Origin: Streptantibioticus parmotrematis
Lineage (GTDB): Bacteria; Actinomycetota; Actinomycetes; Streptomycetales; Streptomycetaceae
Length of the DNA: 64,000 nucleotides
Direction: 5' to 3'
Assembly: GCF_019890615.1 (NCBI RefSeq)
Contig: NZ_JAINVZ010000014.1
Span: 62,001 to 126,000, forward strand
The notes below the pieces were generated by a model. It saw only the letters and a program-made list of their open reading frames with translations, ran no database searches and had not been told where the DNA came from. Of the stretch, positions 56,334 through 64,000 are shown piece after piece (within the stretch, counting starts at the first letter, position 1; each line of letters opens with the position of its first letter). The translations under genes were made by a program, and so were the position numbers.

Positions 56334-57251
56334 TCAGTCGCGTGGGTGGGATGCGGGGAGCCAGTCGGGCAGGGGCTCGGTGTGGCGCTGCCAGACGTCA
56401 GGAGCGGCGCCGCCCGGCCGGGAGCCGAGGACGCCGCCGACGATGGCGCAGGTGGTGTCGACGTCGCCGCCGGCCCGCGCGGTCGTCCACAGCGCGGTCT
56501 CGAAGTCGTCGAGGTGCCGGGCGGCAGCCCACAGGGCGAACGGCACGGTGTCGTGCGCGCTGGTGCGACGGCCGCAGCCCAGCACGGCCGCGACGGTGGC
56601 CACGTCCGCGTAGTCGAGCATGTCGCGGGCGCGCCGCAGTCCGGCGTGCACGGCGCTGCGCGGTACGAGGTCGAGTACGGCGCCGAGCAGGTCGGCCGGG
56701 TCCTCGGGGCCGTTGGGGGAGGCGACGAGTGCGGCGGCGGCCGCGACCGCCATCGCGCCGACGACCGCCTCGCGGTGCTGGTGCGTGGTGTACGCGGAGA
56801 TCTCCGCCTGGTGGGTGGCCTGCTCGGGGTCGTCCGCGTACCAGGCGCCGACCGGGGCGATGCGCATGGCGGCGCCGTTGCCCCAGGAGCCCTGACCGTT
56901 GAAGAGGGCGGCGGCGAGCTCGCGCCAGTCGGCGCCTTCCTGCCGGATCTGCCGCAGCATGCGGTTGACGGCCGGGCCGTAGCCGCGGTCGACGTCGTGG
57001 TGCTCGGCGAAGGAACGGGCCAGGGCGTCCTGGTCGATCCGGCCGTGTTCCGCCAGTACGGCCACGACCGAGCAGGTCATCTCCGTGTCGTCGGTCCACT
57101 GCCAGGGGCCGGGCGGCAGTTCGCCCTTCTGCAGCCTGCGGTAGTTGGACGGTACGAAGAACTGCGAGCCCAGCGCGTCGCCCACGGACAGGCAGCGCAG
57201 GCTGGCGAGGGCTCGCTCGAAACGGGGAGAAAGAAGGGGGTCAACGGTCAT
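56334..57251 (-). CDS. ADP-ribosylglycohydrolase family protein
   Basis: 305 residues, taking the ATG at 57251; no good ribosome binding site is visible and upstream starts (ATG near 57284) are possible. Motifs of the DraG/ARH fold: GDALGSQFF near the N-terminus, [12 protein letters not shown] with the Mg ligands, [17 protein letters not shown] and [16 protein letters not shown] with further ligands. The enzyme removes ADP-ribose from protein, or acts on related N- or O-glycosidic bonds. No dinitrogenase reductase target exists in Streptomyces, so the substrate is unknown. It shares the strand with rnhB and may be cotranscribed. Confidence 0.9.
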   Translation of the reverse strand: MTVDPLLSPRFERALASLRCLSVGDALGSQFFVPSNYRRLQKGELPPGPWQWTDDTEMTCSVVAVLAEHGRIDQDALARSFAEHHDVDRGYGPAVNRMLRQIRQEGADWRELAAALFNGQGSWGNGAAMRIAPVGAWYADDPEQATHQAEISAYTTHQHREAVVGAMAVAAAAALVASPNGPEDPADLLGAVLDLVPRSAVHAGLRRARDMLDYADVATVAAVLGCGRRTSAHDTVPFALWAAARHLDDFETALWTTARAGGDVDTTCAIVGGVLGSRPGGAAPDVWQRHTEPLPDWLPASHPRD

Positions 57252-57504
57252 GGCGACGGAAACTCTGACATCACGCCCCATCCTGGTCAATCGTTCTGTG
57301 CGCAAACTCACCGTGTGACGTGCGACGACGCGCCCCGCGGGGCCGCGGACGCCCAGAACGCCCCGGAGACCCCGCACCCCGCCCGCGCCGACCCCCGCCC
57401 TGCCCCGATTCCGTCCACCTGCCGATTCCGGCCCCCCTGCCGACCCCGCCCTGCCGACGCCGACCCTCCGCCCCCTCACCCCGCCCGCCGCAGACGGCAC
57501 CCCT

Positions 57505-58308
57505 TCATCGCCGTGCCGCCCCGTACCGGCGGTCGTCCAACGGAGCGTGGCGGAGGAAGTCCGCGAAGCTGCCGCCTGCCCGTCGGCCGGGGGCCAGCAG
57601 TCCGCCCCGCCGCACCGCGCGCATCGTCTTGCCCGGCAGGGGCACGGAGACCACCGGGCGGCGGTGGCCGGTCGCCCGCAGCAGCGCCCGCACCGCGTCG
57701 GCGGCGGTCAGCGCCTCGGGTCCGCCCAGATCGCGAACGCGTCCGGCGGGGGCGTGCCGCGCGAGGTCGGCCAGGCGGTCGGCGACCTCGGCGACGTCCA
57801 CCGGCTGGGTCCGCACGCCCGCCGGGACCAGGACGACGGGCAGCCGCGCCAGCCACTGGGTGACCACGAGCACCAGGTCATGGAACTGCGTCGCCCGCAG
57901 CACCGTCCAGGGCAGGCCCGACGCCTCCAGCAGGCGTTCGACCTCCAGCTTGGCGCGGTAGTAGCCGTACGGGACGCGGTCGACGCCCACGATCGAGACG
58001 TAGACCAGGTGCGGTGAGCCGGCTGCCCGCGCCGCGTCGGTCAGCCGCCGGGCCGCGGCGACGTCGGACTTCCAGTGCCTCGAGTCGCTGGCGCAGTGCA
58101 CCACCGCCGTGACGCCGTCGAGTGCCTCGGGGAGTCCCGCTCCGGTCGCCAGGTCGCCGACCGCCCACTCCACCTGCTCGGGCAACGACTCGGACCGCTG
58201 AGCCCTGCGGCTCAGCACCCGCACCGGCACCCCGTCGTCGAGCAGCCGCCGGACCACCGCCGCTCCCAGGACGCCCGTGCCGCCGGTCACCAGAATCATG
58301 TCGGTCAC
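57505..58308 (-). CDS. NmrA/atypical SDR NAD(P)-binding protein
   Basis: 267 residues from the GTG at 58308 (a GTG 6 bp earlier or an ATG 9 bp later are alternatives). The Rossmann start ILVTGGTGVLGAAVVRRLL, the strand VRVLSRR, then VEWAVGDLATGAGLPEALDG and VVHCASDSRHWKSDV fit the NmrA-like/atypical SDR group with a TGGTGVLG cofactor loop. No YxxxK tetrad is evident (YYRAK has a Tyr and Lys that may serve). Function is unknown; related proteins are NADPH sensors or reductases. The 5' region is separate from the upstream ADP-ribosylglycohydrolase. Confidence 0.85.
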   Translation of the reverse strand: MTDMILVTGGTGVLGAAVVRRLLDDGVPVRVLSRRAQRSESLPEQVEWAVGDLATGAGLPEALDGVTAVVHCASDSRHWKSDVAAARRLTDAARAAGSPHLVYVSIVGVDRVPYGYYRAKLEVERLLEASGLPWTVLRATQFHDLVLVVTQWLARLPVVLVPAGVRTQPVDVAEVADRLADLARHAPAGRVRDLGGPEALTAADAVRALLRATGHRRPVVSVPLPGKTMRAVRRGGLLAPGRRAGGSFADFLRHAPLDDRRYGAARR

Positions 58309-58486
58309 CGTCACCGCTCCTCTCGCGCCGGATCCCGCAGGATCCCGCCGCATCCGCCGACAGCCCCCTCGGTCCCGGAGGCACGGAAAGAGGACGACAC
58401 AGCCCGGCAGAACGTGACAACGGTCGCCGTGGGGCTCGGCCGGAAGGGATCAGGCCGGAGAGCCCGGGCCCCGGGAGGCTCAGGGC

Positions 58487-59092
58487 TCAGACCGTCCAGT
58501 CCCGCACCACGTCCACGATCTCACCCGTCACCGACAACACGTCCTCGTCCAGCCCGGCGCGTTCCTCCAGTCGGCCGACCGCCGCGTCGCGGTACTTGCC
58601 GCGTTCGGTCGCCGAGTCCCACATCGACAGCACCAGGAACTCGCTCCCCGCGCCCTCCGCGAAGATCCCCCGCAGCATGCCGGGCGACCCGGCCATCGCC
58701 GGGTTCCACACCTTCTCCTGCATGAGCATGAAGTGCTCGACCTGCGCCGGGCGCACCCGGCAGTGCGCGGCCCTCAGCACGTCGGCGTCCGCGAAGTCGG
58801 CGCGGAAGCCGACCTTCACCTCCTGCCGCTGCTCGAAGAGCCGCACGTCGATGCGGTCGTACGACGCGGCCTGCTCACGCGCGAACCCGTCGTGCGGACC
58901 GGCCATGAACCTGTCGTAGTACTCGCGGCTCTCCCAGAAGCAGAAGACATGGGCCTCCTCACGCTGTCCGCGCGCCCATCCGCCGCCCTGGCCCCGGAAC
59001 CCCGGTTCGCCGCGCAACCCCGCCCACTGACGCTGCCCCTGGTCGAACCCCACCCGGTCCACGACACGGCAGCGAATCCACTTCACCAACAC
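58487..59092 (-). CDS. DUF4937 (YdbC-like) protein
   Basis: 201 residues from the GTG at 59092, with AGGATGG upstream. Two similar halves are visible (about 1-100 and 105-200), each built like a small ferredoxin-like dimeric alpha/beta-barrel monomer: VFCFWESREYYDRFMAGPHD in the first and EFLVLSMWDSATERGKYRDA in the second. Both resemble antibiotic-biosynthesis monooxygenase-like folds. This corresponds to DUF4937/YdbC proteins. No cofactor or active site is clear. It is divergent from the VOC gene at 59233 with 140 bp between starts. Confidence 0.82.
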   Translation of the reverse strand: MLVKWIRCRVVDRVGFDQGQRQWAGLRGEPGFRGQGGGWARGQREEAHVFCFWESREYYDRFMAGPHDGFAREQAASYDRIDVRLFEQRQEVKVGFRADFADADVLRAAHCRVRPAQVEHFMLMQEKVWNPAMAGSPGMLRGIFAEGAGSEFLVLSMWDSATERGKYRDAAVGRLEERAGLDEDVLSVTGEIVDVVRDWTV

Positions 59093-59232
59093 CGCGCCAT
59101 CCTAAGACCGCCCGCCGGACCCGGTGCCCGGCGCGAACGGCGCACAACTCCCCCGCACGCACGCCGGACTGCCCCGCGCGGACCACGCCGCCGTACGAAT
59201 GATCACCTCACGGACGGTCGTACGATCACCGC

Positions 59233-59637
59233 ATGGACGCCCTTTATCCCCGCCTCCTGGTGGGCGACTTCGAGACCGCCTCCCGTTTCTGGACCGGCGC
59301 GCTGCGCGATCTGCTCGGCGTGGAACCGGTGAAGTGCCTGCCCGAGGCGGGTTACGCCAACTGGGACCTCGACGGCCAGGCGGTCCTCGTCCTCTACTCG
59401 CGCGCGACGATCGCCGAGGCCGTCGGCACCGACGCGTTGCCCGAGGCGCCCGCGGCACAGGACCGGGGGATGCTCGTGATGCGGGTCGCGGACACGGACG
59501 AGGCGGCGGACACGCTCGTCGCCCATGGCGCGACCGTCGTGGCCGAGCCGCAGGATCGCCCGGATTGGGGACCCGGACTGCGCACGGCGCACCTGCGTGA
59601 CCCGGACGGCAACCTGGTCGAGTTGCAGTCCTACTGA
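59233..59637 (+). CDS. Single-domain VOC (glyoxalase) protein
   Basis: 134 residues from the ATG at 59233. VOC elements are YPRLLVGDFETASRFWTGAL, GYANWDLDGQAVLVLYSRA and AHLRDPDGNLVELQSY, where the final Glu is the usual metal ligand. No ribosome binding site is visible, and TACGAT ends 6 nt before the ATG, so transcription probably starts at or near the A of the ATG (leaderless). It is followed by the DHA2 transporter on the same strand, 94 bp away. Typical functions are glyoxalase, bleomycin resistance or dioxygenase-like; not assignable. Confidence 0.85.
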   Translation: MDALYPRLLVGDFETASRFWTGALRDLLGVEPVKCLPEAGYANWDLDGQAVLVLYSRATIAEAVGTDALPEAPAAQDRGMLVMRVADTDEAADTLVAHGATVVAEPQDRPDWGPGLRTAHLRDPDGNLVELQSY

Positions 59638-59731
59638 CCGCGGCGACGGCCGACCGCCGAACGCGGTCGCCCAGGACCGTCCGCTCCACGGTGCGAACCC
59701 GTGCACGTAGGCTGACGACGGCGCGCAGGAC

Positions 59732-61303
59732 ATGGACTCCGACCCTGGGAAACCCATGCCCTCCGACCGCCGCCGCCTCCTCCGCCCGACCCGCCCGACC
59801 CACCCGTCCCGCGCCGAGCAGCTCCCCGGGAACACGGCGTCGCCCGGTCCGGTCCCGCTGCTCGTCGCCTGCCTCGGGTTCTTCGTCGCGACGCTCGACG
59901 TCAACGTGGTCAACGTCGCGCTGCCGCGCATCGCCCACGATCTCGGTGGAGGTGTCGCCGGGGCGCAGTGGGTGGCGGACGGCTACACGCTGCCGTTCGC
60001 GGCGCTACTGCTGTCCGCGGGCGCGCTCGCCGACCGGGTCGGGGCGAGCCGCGCCTTCGGTGCCGGGCTCGCGGCGTTCACCGTGCTGTCGGCTGTCTGC
60101 GGGCTCGCGCCCGGGGCCGGGACGCTGATCGCCGCGCGGGCCGCACAGGGCTGCGGGGCGGCGCTGATGCTGCCCGCGTCGCTGGCCCTCATCCGCCGGA
60201 CGTACACGGACCCGGCCGCGCGGGCCCGGGGGGTGGCGTGGTGGGTGGCGGCCAGCGGTGTCGGGGTCGCCGCCGGTCCGGTGACCGGAGGTCTGCTCAC
60301 CCAGGGGCTGGGGTGGCGCTGGGTCTTCTTCCTCAACGTGCCGCTGGGGGTGGCGGGGCTCGCCGGGCTGCGGGTCGTGCGGCGGTCGGCGCCGCGTCCC
60401 GCGCCGCTGGACCCCGCCGGGCAGACGGCGGCCGTGGTCGCGTCGGCCGGGCTGGTCTTCGCGATGATCGAGGGCGGCGCGCACGGGTTCCGCGCCCCGG
60501 GGGTCGTCGCGGGTCTCGTGGCGTTCGCCGTGGCGGGCGGGGTGTTCCTGGCCGTCGAGGCACGCGGACGGCATCCCGTGGTGCCGCTCGGGCTCTTCAG
60601 GACACCGGCGGTCGCGGTCTGCACGGCGGCGGGCTTCGCGCTGAACCTGGGGTTCTACGGCTCGGTCTTCGTGCTGGGCCTGTTCTTCCAGACGCAACGG
60701 GGCGACTCGCCCGTGGTCAGCGGATTGATGTTCCTCCCGATGACCGGTCTGATCGCCGTGGTCAACGTCCTGGCCGGACGCCTGACCGCTCGGCACGGTC
60801 CGCGCCGGCCCCTCGTCGGCGGCCAACTCCTGCTCGTGGCAGGACTGTTGGCGGTCTCCGCCGTCGGGCCGGGCACGGCGACGGCCTGGGTCCTGGCCGC
60901 GCTGGTGCCGTTGGGCGTGGGCGCCGCGTTCTGCGCGCCCGCGCTCACCGGTGCGATCCTGGAGGCCATTCCGCCGGAGCGGGCCGGACTGGCCTCCGGG
61001 ATCGTCAACTCCGCACGGCAGTCGGGCGGGGCGGTCGGCGTCGCCCTGTCCGGAGCGTGCGCCGGAGCGCACGCACTGCGCGCGGACCCCGGGTTCGTGC
61101 CGGGGATGCGGCGGTTCCTGCTCGTCGCCGCCTGCCTGTCGGCACTGACGGCGACCGCAGCCGCCCTCGCCCTTCGGGACGGCGATCACCGCCGCCCTCG
61201 CGATGCGGGAGACGCGAGCGACACCGTGAGGCTGCCACACCCTGTAAGGCGCCCACGGTGCCGGCCGCGCCGCGGGCCGCTCGGCGGGGGCCGGAGCACG
61301 TGA
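59732..61303 (+). CDS. DHA2-family MFS drug/metabolite exporter, 14 TM
   Basis: 523 residues; start ATG at 59732 (CAGGAC upstream) or ATG at 59756. About 14 TM segments. DHA2 motifs are ATLDVNVVNVALPRIAHDLG in TM1, WVADGYTLPFAALLL in TM2, DRVGASRAFGAG (motif A) and the motif C region WVAASGVGVAAGPVTGGLLT. The basic C-terminal tail of about 45 residues is low complexity. Family members export drugs or secondary metabolites by proton antiport (EmrB/QacA type). The preceding small VOC gene could be a linked resistance function; this is inference only. Confidence 0.9.
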   Translation: MDSDPGKPMPSDRRRLLRPTRPTHPSRAEQLPGNTASPGPVPLLVACLGFFVATLDVNVVNVALPRIAHDLGGGVAGAQWVADGYTLPFAALLLSAGALADRVGASRAFGAGLAAFTVLSAVCGLAPGAGTLIAARAAQGCGAALMLPASLALIRRTYTDPAARARGVAWWVAASGVGVAAGPVTGGLLTQGLGWRWVFFLNVPLGVAGLAGLRVVRRSAPRPAPLDPAGQTAAVVASAGLVFAMIEGGAHGFRAPGVVAGLVAFAVAGGVFLAVEARGRHPVVPLGLFRTPAVAVCTAAGFALNLGFYGSVFVLGLFFQTQRGDSPVVSGLMFLPMTGLIAVVNVLAGRLTARHGPRRPLVGGQLLLVAGLLAVSAVGPGTATAWVLAALVPLGVGAAFCAPALTGAILEAIPPERAGLASGIVNSARQSGGAVGVALSGACAGAHALRADPGFVPGMRRFLLVAACLSALTATAAALALRDGDHRRPRDAGDASDTVRLPHPVRRPRCRPRRGPLGGGRST

Positions 61304-61354
61304 CGCCACGACCGTCGTACGGCTCCGGCCCGCGACCCGCAGTCGGTGGGCGCC

Positions 61355-61825
61355 TCAGGACCTGGGCAGTTCCCGCACCAGGCGGGACGTCCAGGGGCAC
61401 CAGTACAGGCCGGGCAGGAAGGCGCCGCCCGCCTCGTCCAGATGGTCCTCCACGTACGGGGTGGTGGCGTCGCAGACCTCGATCGACACCTCGAAGAACG
61501 AGACGGTGTCCGGGTTCAGGGCGAAGTCCCAGCGAGGGTTGTACGGCTCCCGCCGCTTGACGATGCGCCCGATGACGTGGAGGCGGTCCCGTTCCTCGCC
61601 CGAGAGGATCCTGCGGGCCTCCTCGATCCTGGCGCTGTCGGTCAGCTTGATGACGAACGGCTCACCCGTGATGTCCGTCATCTCGAAGTACGCGGGTTCC
61701 TCGGCGGCCGCCGCCGCCCGGGGAGCCGCGCTCGGGGCCGCACTGCTCTGCGCGATGCCGCCGGCCGTACAGGCCAGCATGACCGCCGCCGCGAGGACGC
61801 CGATCCTGGTGGTGAAGCGTCGCAT
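61355..61825 (-). CDS. Secreted BP74-like protein
   Basis: 156 residues from the ATG at 61825, with GGAGGTG 5 nt upstream. A Sec signal peptide is visible: MRRFTTR, then a hydrophobic core, then a cleavage region with AQSSA. The mature part, about 105 residues, has YFEMTDITGEPFVIKLTDSA, HVIGRIVKRREPYNPRWDFA and FFEVSIEVCDATTPYVEDHL and ends in LYWCPWTSRLVRELPRS. Two cysteines may form a disulfide. This matches a family annotated as BP74-related, after a Dictyostelium calmodulin-binding protein; its bacterial role is unknown. Confidence 0.8.
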   Translation of the reverse strand: MRRFTTRIGVLAAAVMLACTAGGIAQSSAAPSAAPRAAAAAEEPAYFEMTDITGEPFVIKLTDSARIEEARRILSGEERDRLHVIGRIVKRREPYNPRWDFALNPDTVSFFEVSIEVCDATTPYVEDHLDEAGGAFLPGLYWCPWTSRLVRELPRS

Positions 61826-62133
61826 GGAACACCTCCGGTGCCTGGGCGGCCGACTGCACGACCGCACCCCACGCGACCGAGGGTAATCGGGCGGTCACAC
61901 CTCGCGTCCAGAGCTATCGGCGGCACTCCACCCCGCCGAGCGAAGCGACGTCCGCAAACCCACGACACGCACGGAACCCGAAGCTCGGGGTGGCAGACCG
62001 CAGGCGCGCGCAGCGCACGCCCCGAGTCCCCAACCCCAGGCCATCCCCACACGCCACCGCAACGCCCGACGGGGTGCCGGCGCGAACGCCGGCACCCCGC
62101 CCGAGCTGGTTCACCCCCGCCGGGGGCGCACGG
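61826..62133. other. 308-bp region between the BP74-like gene and nrdJ
   Basis: No gene is supported. It holds the promoter region of the minus-strand BP74-like gene, a weak inverted repeat CTCGGGG...CCCCGAG (61984-62026) and the nrdJ terminator at 62070-62099. Confidence 0.6.
62070..62099 (-). terminator. 13-bp perfect hairpin after nrdJ
   Basis: CGGGGTGCCGGCG (62070-62082) pairs with CGCCGGCACCCCG (62087-62099) around a CGAA tetraloop, 34 bp past the nrdJ stop. Confidence 0.9.
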
Positions 62134-64000
62134 TCAGCTGCAACCGCTGGTCGAGCCGCAGCCCTCGCAGACGTAGCAGCTGCCCGCGCGGCGCATCTTC
62201 GTGCCGCAGGAGAAGCAGAGCGGGGCGTCCGCGTTCAGGCCCTGCTGGATCTCCAGCAGCTCCGTGGAGTTGTGCGCCTGCTTCGGCGCGGGCGCGGGGT
62301 CGGCCTTGGCGGTCGCGGCCTGCGGCGCGCTGAGCTGGCGCGGCGCCGACTGCGCCAGGCCCTCCACGTCGACGTCCTCGCCCTCCGGCTCGTACGAACC
62401 GGTGTCGAGGTGCCGCTGGCGCTCCTCGGCGGAGTGGATGCCGAGCGCGGAGCGGGTCTCGAAGGGCAGGAAGTCCAGCGCCAGGCGGCGGAAGATGTAG
62501 TCGACGATCGACTGCGCCATCCGCACGTCCGGGTCGTCGGTCAGACCGGCCGGCTCGAAGCGCATGTTGGTGAACTTCGAGACGTAGGTCTCCAGCGGCA
62601 CGCCGTACTGCAGGCCGACGGAGACGGCGATGGAGAAGGCGTCCATCATGCCCGCGAGGGTCGAGCCCTGCTTGGACATCTTCAGGAAGACCTCGCCGAG
62701 GCCGTCGTCCGGGTAGGAGTTGGCGGTCATGTAGCCCTCGGCGCCGCCGACCGTGAAGGACGTCGTGATGCCGGGGCGGCCCTTGGGCAGGCGCTTGCGG
62801 ACCGGGCGGTACTCGATGACCTTCTCGACCGCGGCGGCCGGGGCCTCGGTCGCGGCGGTCGCGGTCGCCGCCGCGTCGTCCTTCTTCTTCGCCGACAGCG
62901 GCTGGCCGACCTTGCAGTTGTCGCGGTAGATGGCCAGCGCCTTCAGGCCGAGCTTCCAGCCCTCGTAGTAGATCTCCTCGATCTCCTCGACGGTGGCCGA
63001 CTCCGGCATGTTGACGGTCTTGCTGATCGCGCCGGACAGGAACGGCTGGGCCGCCGCCATCATGCGCACGTGGCCCATCGGCGAGATGGCCCGGTCGCCC
63101 ATGGCGCAGTCGAAGACCTCGTAGTGCGCGGGCTTGAGGCCGGGGGCGTCCACCACGTTGCCGTGCTCGGCGATGTGGGCGACGATCGCCTCGACCTGCT
63201 CGGGCTGGTAGCCGAGCCGCTTGAGCGCCTTCGGCACGGTGTTGTTGACGATCTGCATCGAACCGCCGCCGACCAGCTTCTTGAACTTGACCAGGGCCAG
63301 GTCCGGTTCGACGCCGGTGGTGTCGCAGTCCATCATCAGGCCGATGGTGCCGGTCGGGGCCAGCACGCTCGCCTGCGCGTTGCGGAAACCGTTCTTCTCG
63401 CCCAGCCGCAGCACGTCCTGCCACGACTCGGTGGCCGCCGCCCAGACCGGGGTGTCCAGGTCGTCCATGCGGCGGGCGACCGCGTTGGCGTCCGAGTGCT
63501 GCTTCATGACGCGCTGGTGGGCGTCCGCGTTGCGGGCGTAGCCGTCGTACGCGCCGACCACGGCGGCCAGTTCGGCGGAGCGCTTGTACGACGTACCGGT
63601 CATCAGGGAGGTGATGGCGCCGGCGAGCGCGCGGCCGCCGTCGGAGTCGTAGGCGTGGCCGGTGGCCATCAGCAGGGCGCCGAGGTTGGCGTAGCCGATG
63701 CCCAGCTGGCGGAAGGCGCGGGTGGTCTCGCCGATCTTCTGGGTCGGGAAGTCCGCGAAGCAGATGGAGATGTCCATGGCGGTGATGACCAGTTCCACGA
63801 CCTTGGCGAAGCGCTCGGCCTCGAAGGTCTGGTGGCCCTGGTCGTCGTCGCGCAGGAACTTCATCAGGTTGAGCGAGGCGAGGTTGCACGAGGAGTTGTC
63901 CAGGTGCATGTACTCGCTGCACGGGTTGGAGGCGGTGATGCGGCCCGACTCCGGCGAGGTGTGCCAGTGGTTGATCGTGTCGTCGTACTGGATGCCCGGG
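62134..64000 (-). CDS. nrdJ: Adenosylcobalamin-dependent ribonucleotide reductase (class II), 5' end outside window
   Basis: About 622 C-terminal residues of a protein of usually 950-970 residues. The last portion visible at the window edge reads ITASNPCSEYMHLDNSSCNL, the class II signature around the active-site Asn, Cys and Glu. Later parts have LAPTGTIGLMMDCDTTG and KQGSTLAGMMDAFSIAVSVG. The C-terminus ends in a zinc-ribbon/redox tail, CFSCGTKMRRAGSCYVCEGC, followed by GSTSGCS. It reduces ribonucleotides to deoxyribonucleotides using adenosylcobalamin. In Streptomyces it is cotranscribed after nrdR, which would lie outside the window. Strong hairpin follows the stop. Confidence 0.95.
   Translation of the reverse strand, partial: PGIQYDDTINHWHTSPESGRITASNPCSEYMHLDNSSCNLASLNLMKFLRDDDQGHQTFEAERFAKVVELVITAMDISICFADFPTQKIGETTRAFRQLGIGYANLGALLMATGHAYDSDGGRALAGAITSLMTGTSYKRSAELAAVVGAYDGYARNADAHQRVMKQHSDANAVARRMDDLDTPVWAAATESWQDVLRLGEKNGFRNAQASVLAPTGTIGLMMDCDTTGVEPDLALVKFKKLVGGGSMQIVNNTVPKALKRLGYQPEQVEAIVAHIAEHGNVVDAPGLKPAHYEVFDCAMGDRAISPMGHVRMMAAAQPFLSGAISKTVNMPESATVEEIEEIYYEGWKLGLKALAIYRDNCKVGQPLSAKKKDDAAATATAATEAPAAAVEKVIEYRPVRKRLPKGRPGITTSFTVGGAEGYMTANSYPDDGLGEVFLKMSKQGSTLAGMMDAFSIAVSVGLQYGVPLETYVSKFTNMRFEPAGLTDDPDVRMAQSIVDYIFRRLALDFLPFETRSALGIHSAEERQRHLDTGSYEPEGEDVDVEGLAQSAPRQLSAPQAATAKADPAPAPKQAHNSTELLEIQQGLNADAPLCFSCGTKMRRAGSCYVCEGCGSTSGCS

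Overview
The window is high-GC actinobacterial chromosome, almost certainly Streptomyces. The evidence is strong third-position G/C, GTG starts, stop/start overlaps (TGATG, GTGA), and a set of Streptomyces core genes: cutRS, sepH, hrdB, ptsH, topoisomerase IV parC and parE, an adenosylcobalamin-dependent ribonucleotide reductase, and a DUF4193 protein. As far as I remember it, the gene order follows the S. coelicolor SCO5805-SCO587x core region in reverse. I see no rRNA, tRNA, insertion sequence, prophage or CRISPR array.

Layout. 1-5.3 kb: partial thioesterase, SDR protein with an altered catalytic motif, DUF3093, an unknown protein, DUF4193, and the CutR/CutS two-component system. 5.5-10.7 kb: small protein, inositol-monophosphatase-like enzyme, ferrochelatase, MFS protein, FAD-dependent sugar-lactone oxidase. 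10.7-21 kb: membrane protein with a low-complexity tail, SepH, sulfurtransferase, two-domain VOC protein, thymidine kinase, alkaline-phosphatase-superfamily enzyme, DUF5998, a GNAT/acyl-CoA-synthetase fusion, and HPr behind a DasR-like operator. 21-27.7 kb: a paired M16 peptidase operon, parC behind an array of nonamer repeats, and a sucrase/ferredoxin-like gene whose start lies just after an iron-box-like site.

27.7-38.3 kb is a transport and signalling block: an ABC importer (lipoprotein, permease, ATPase), divergent from a CitA/CitB-type two-component system, then a DUF485/ActP-type symporter pair, then a NarL-type kinase/regulator operon with a small membrane protein. 39-45 kb: parE, a small Cys/His protein, a secreted trypsin, and the principal sigma factor HrdB. 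45.5-57 kb: FadR-type regulator, Nudix/winged-helix protein, alpha/beta hydrolase, DUF4192 protein, RecQ with a phosphoribosyltransferase-like tail, two unknown proteins, RNase HII, and an ADP-ribosylglycohydrolase. 57.5-64 kb: NmrA-like protein, DUF4937 protein, small VOC protein, DHA2 drug transporter, secreted BP74-like protein, and the 3' two thirds of nrdJ.

The most informative non-coding signals are: several long, perfect terminator hairpins between genes; a DasR-like operator before ptsH; an iron-box-like palindrome abutting a start codon; two consensus DnaA boxes in a 14-bp inverted repeat between the DUF4192 and recQ genes; eight phased nonamers before parC; and tandem repeats of 7, 9, 10, 16, 27, 29, 33 and 42 bp, mostly in intergenic DNA. 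No single new system stands out as certain. The best candidates are the 27.7-38.3 kb carboxylate/ABC signalling block, the parC iteron array, and the DnaA-box dyad at recQ.
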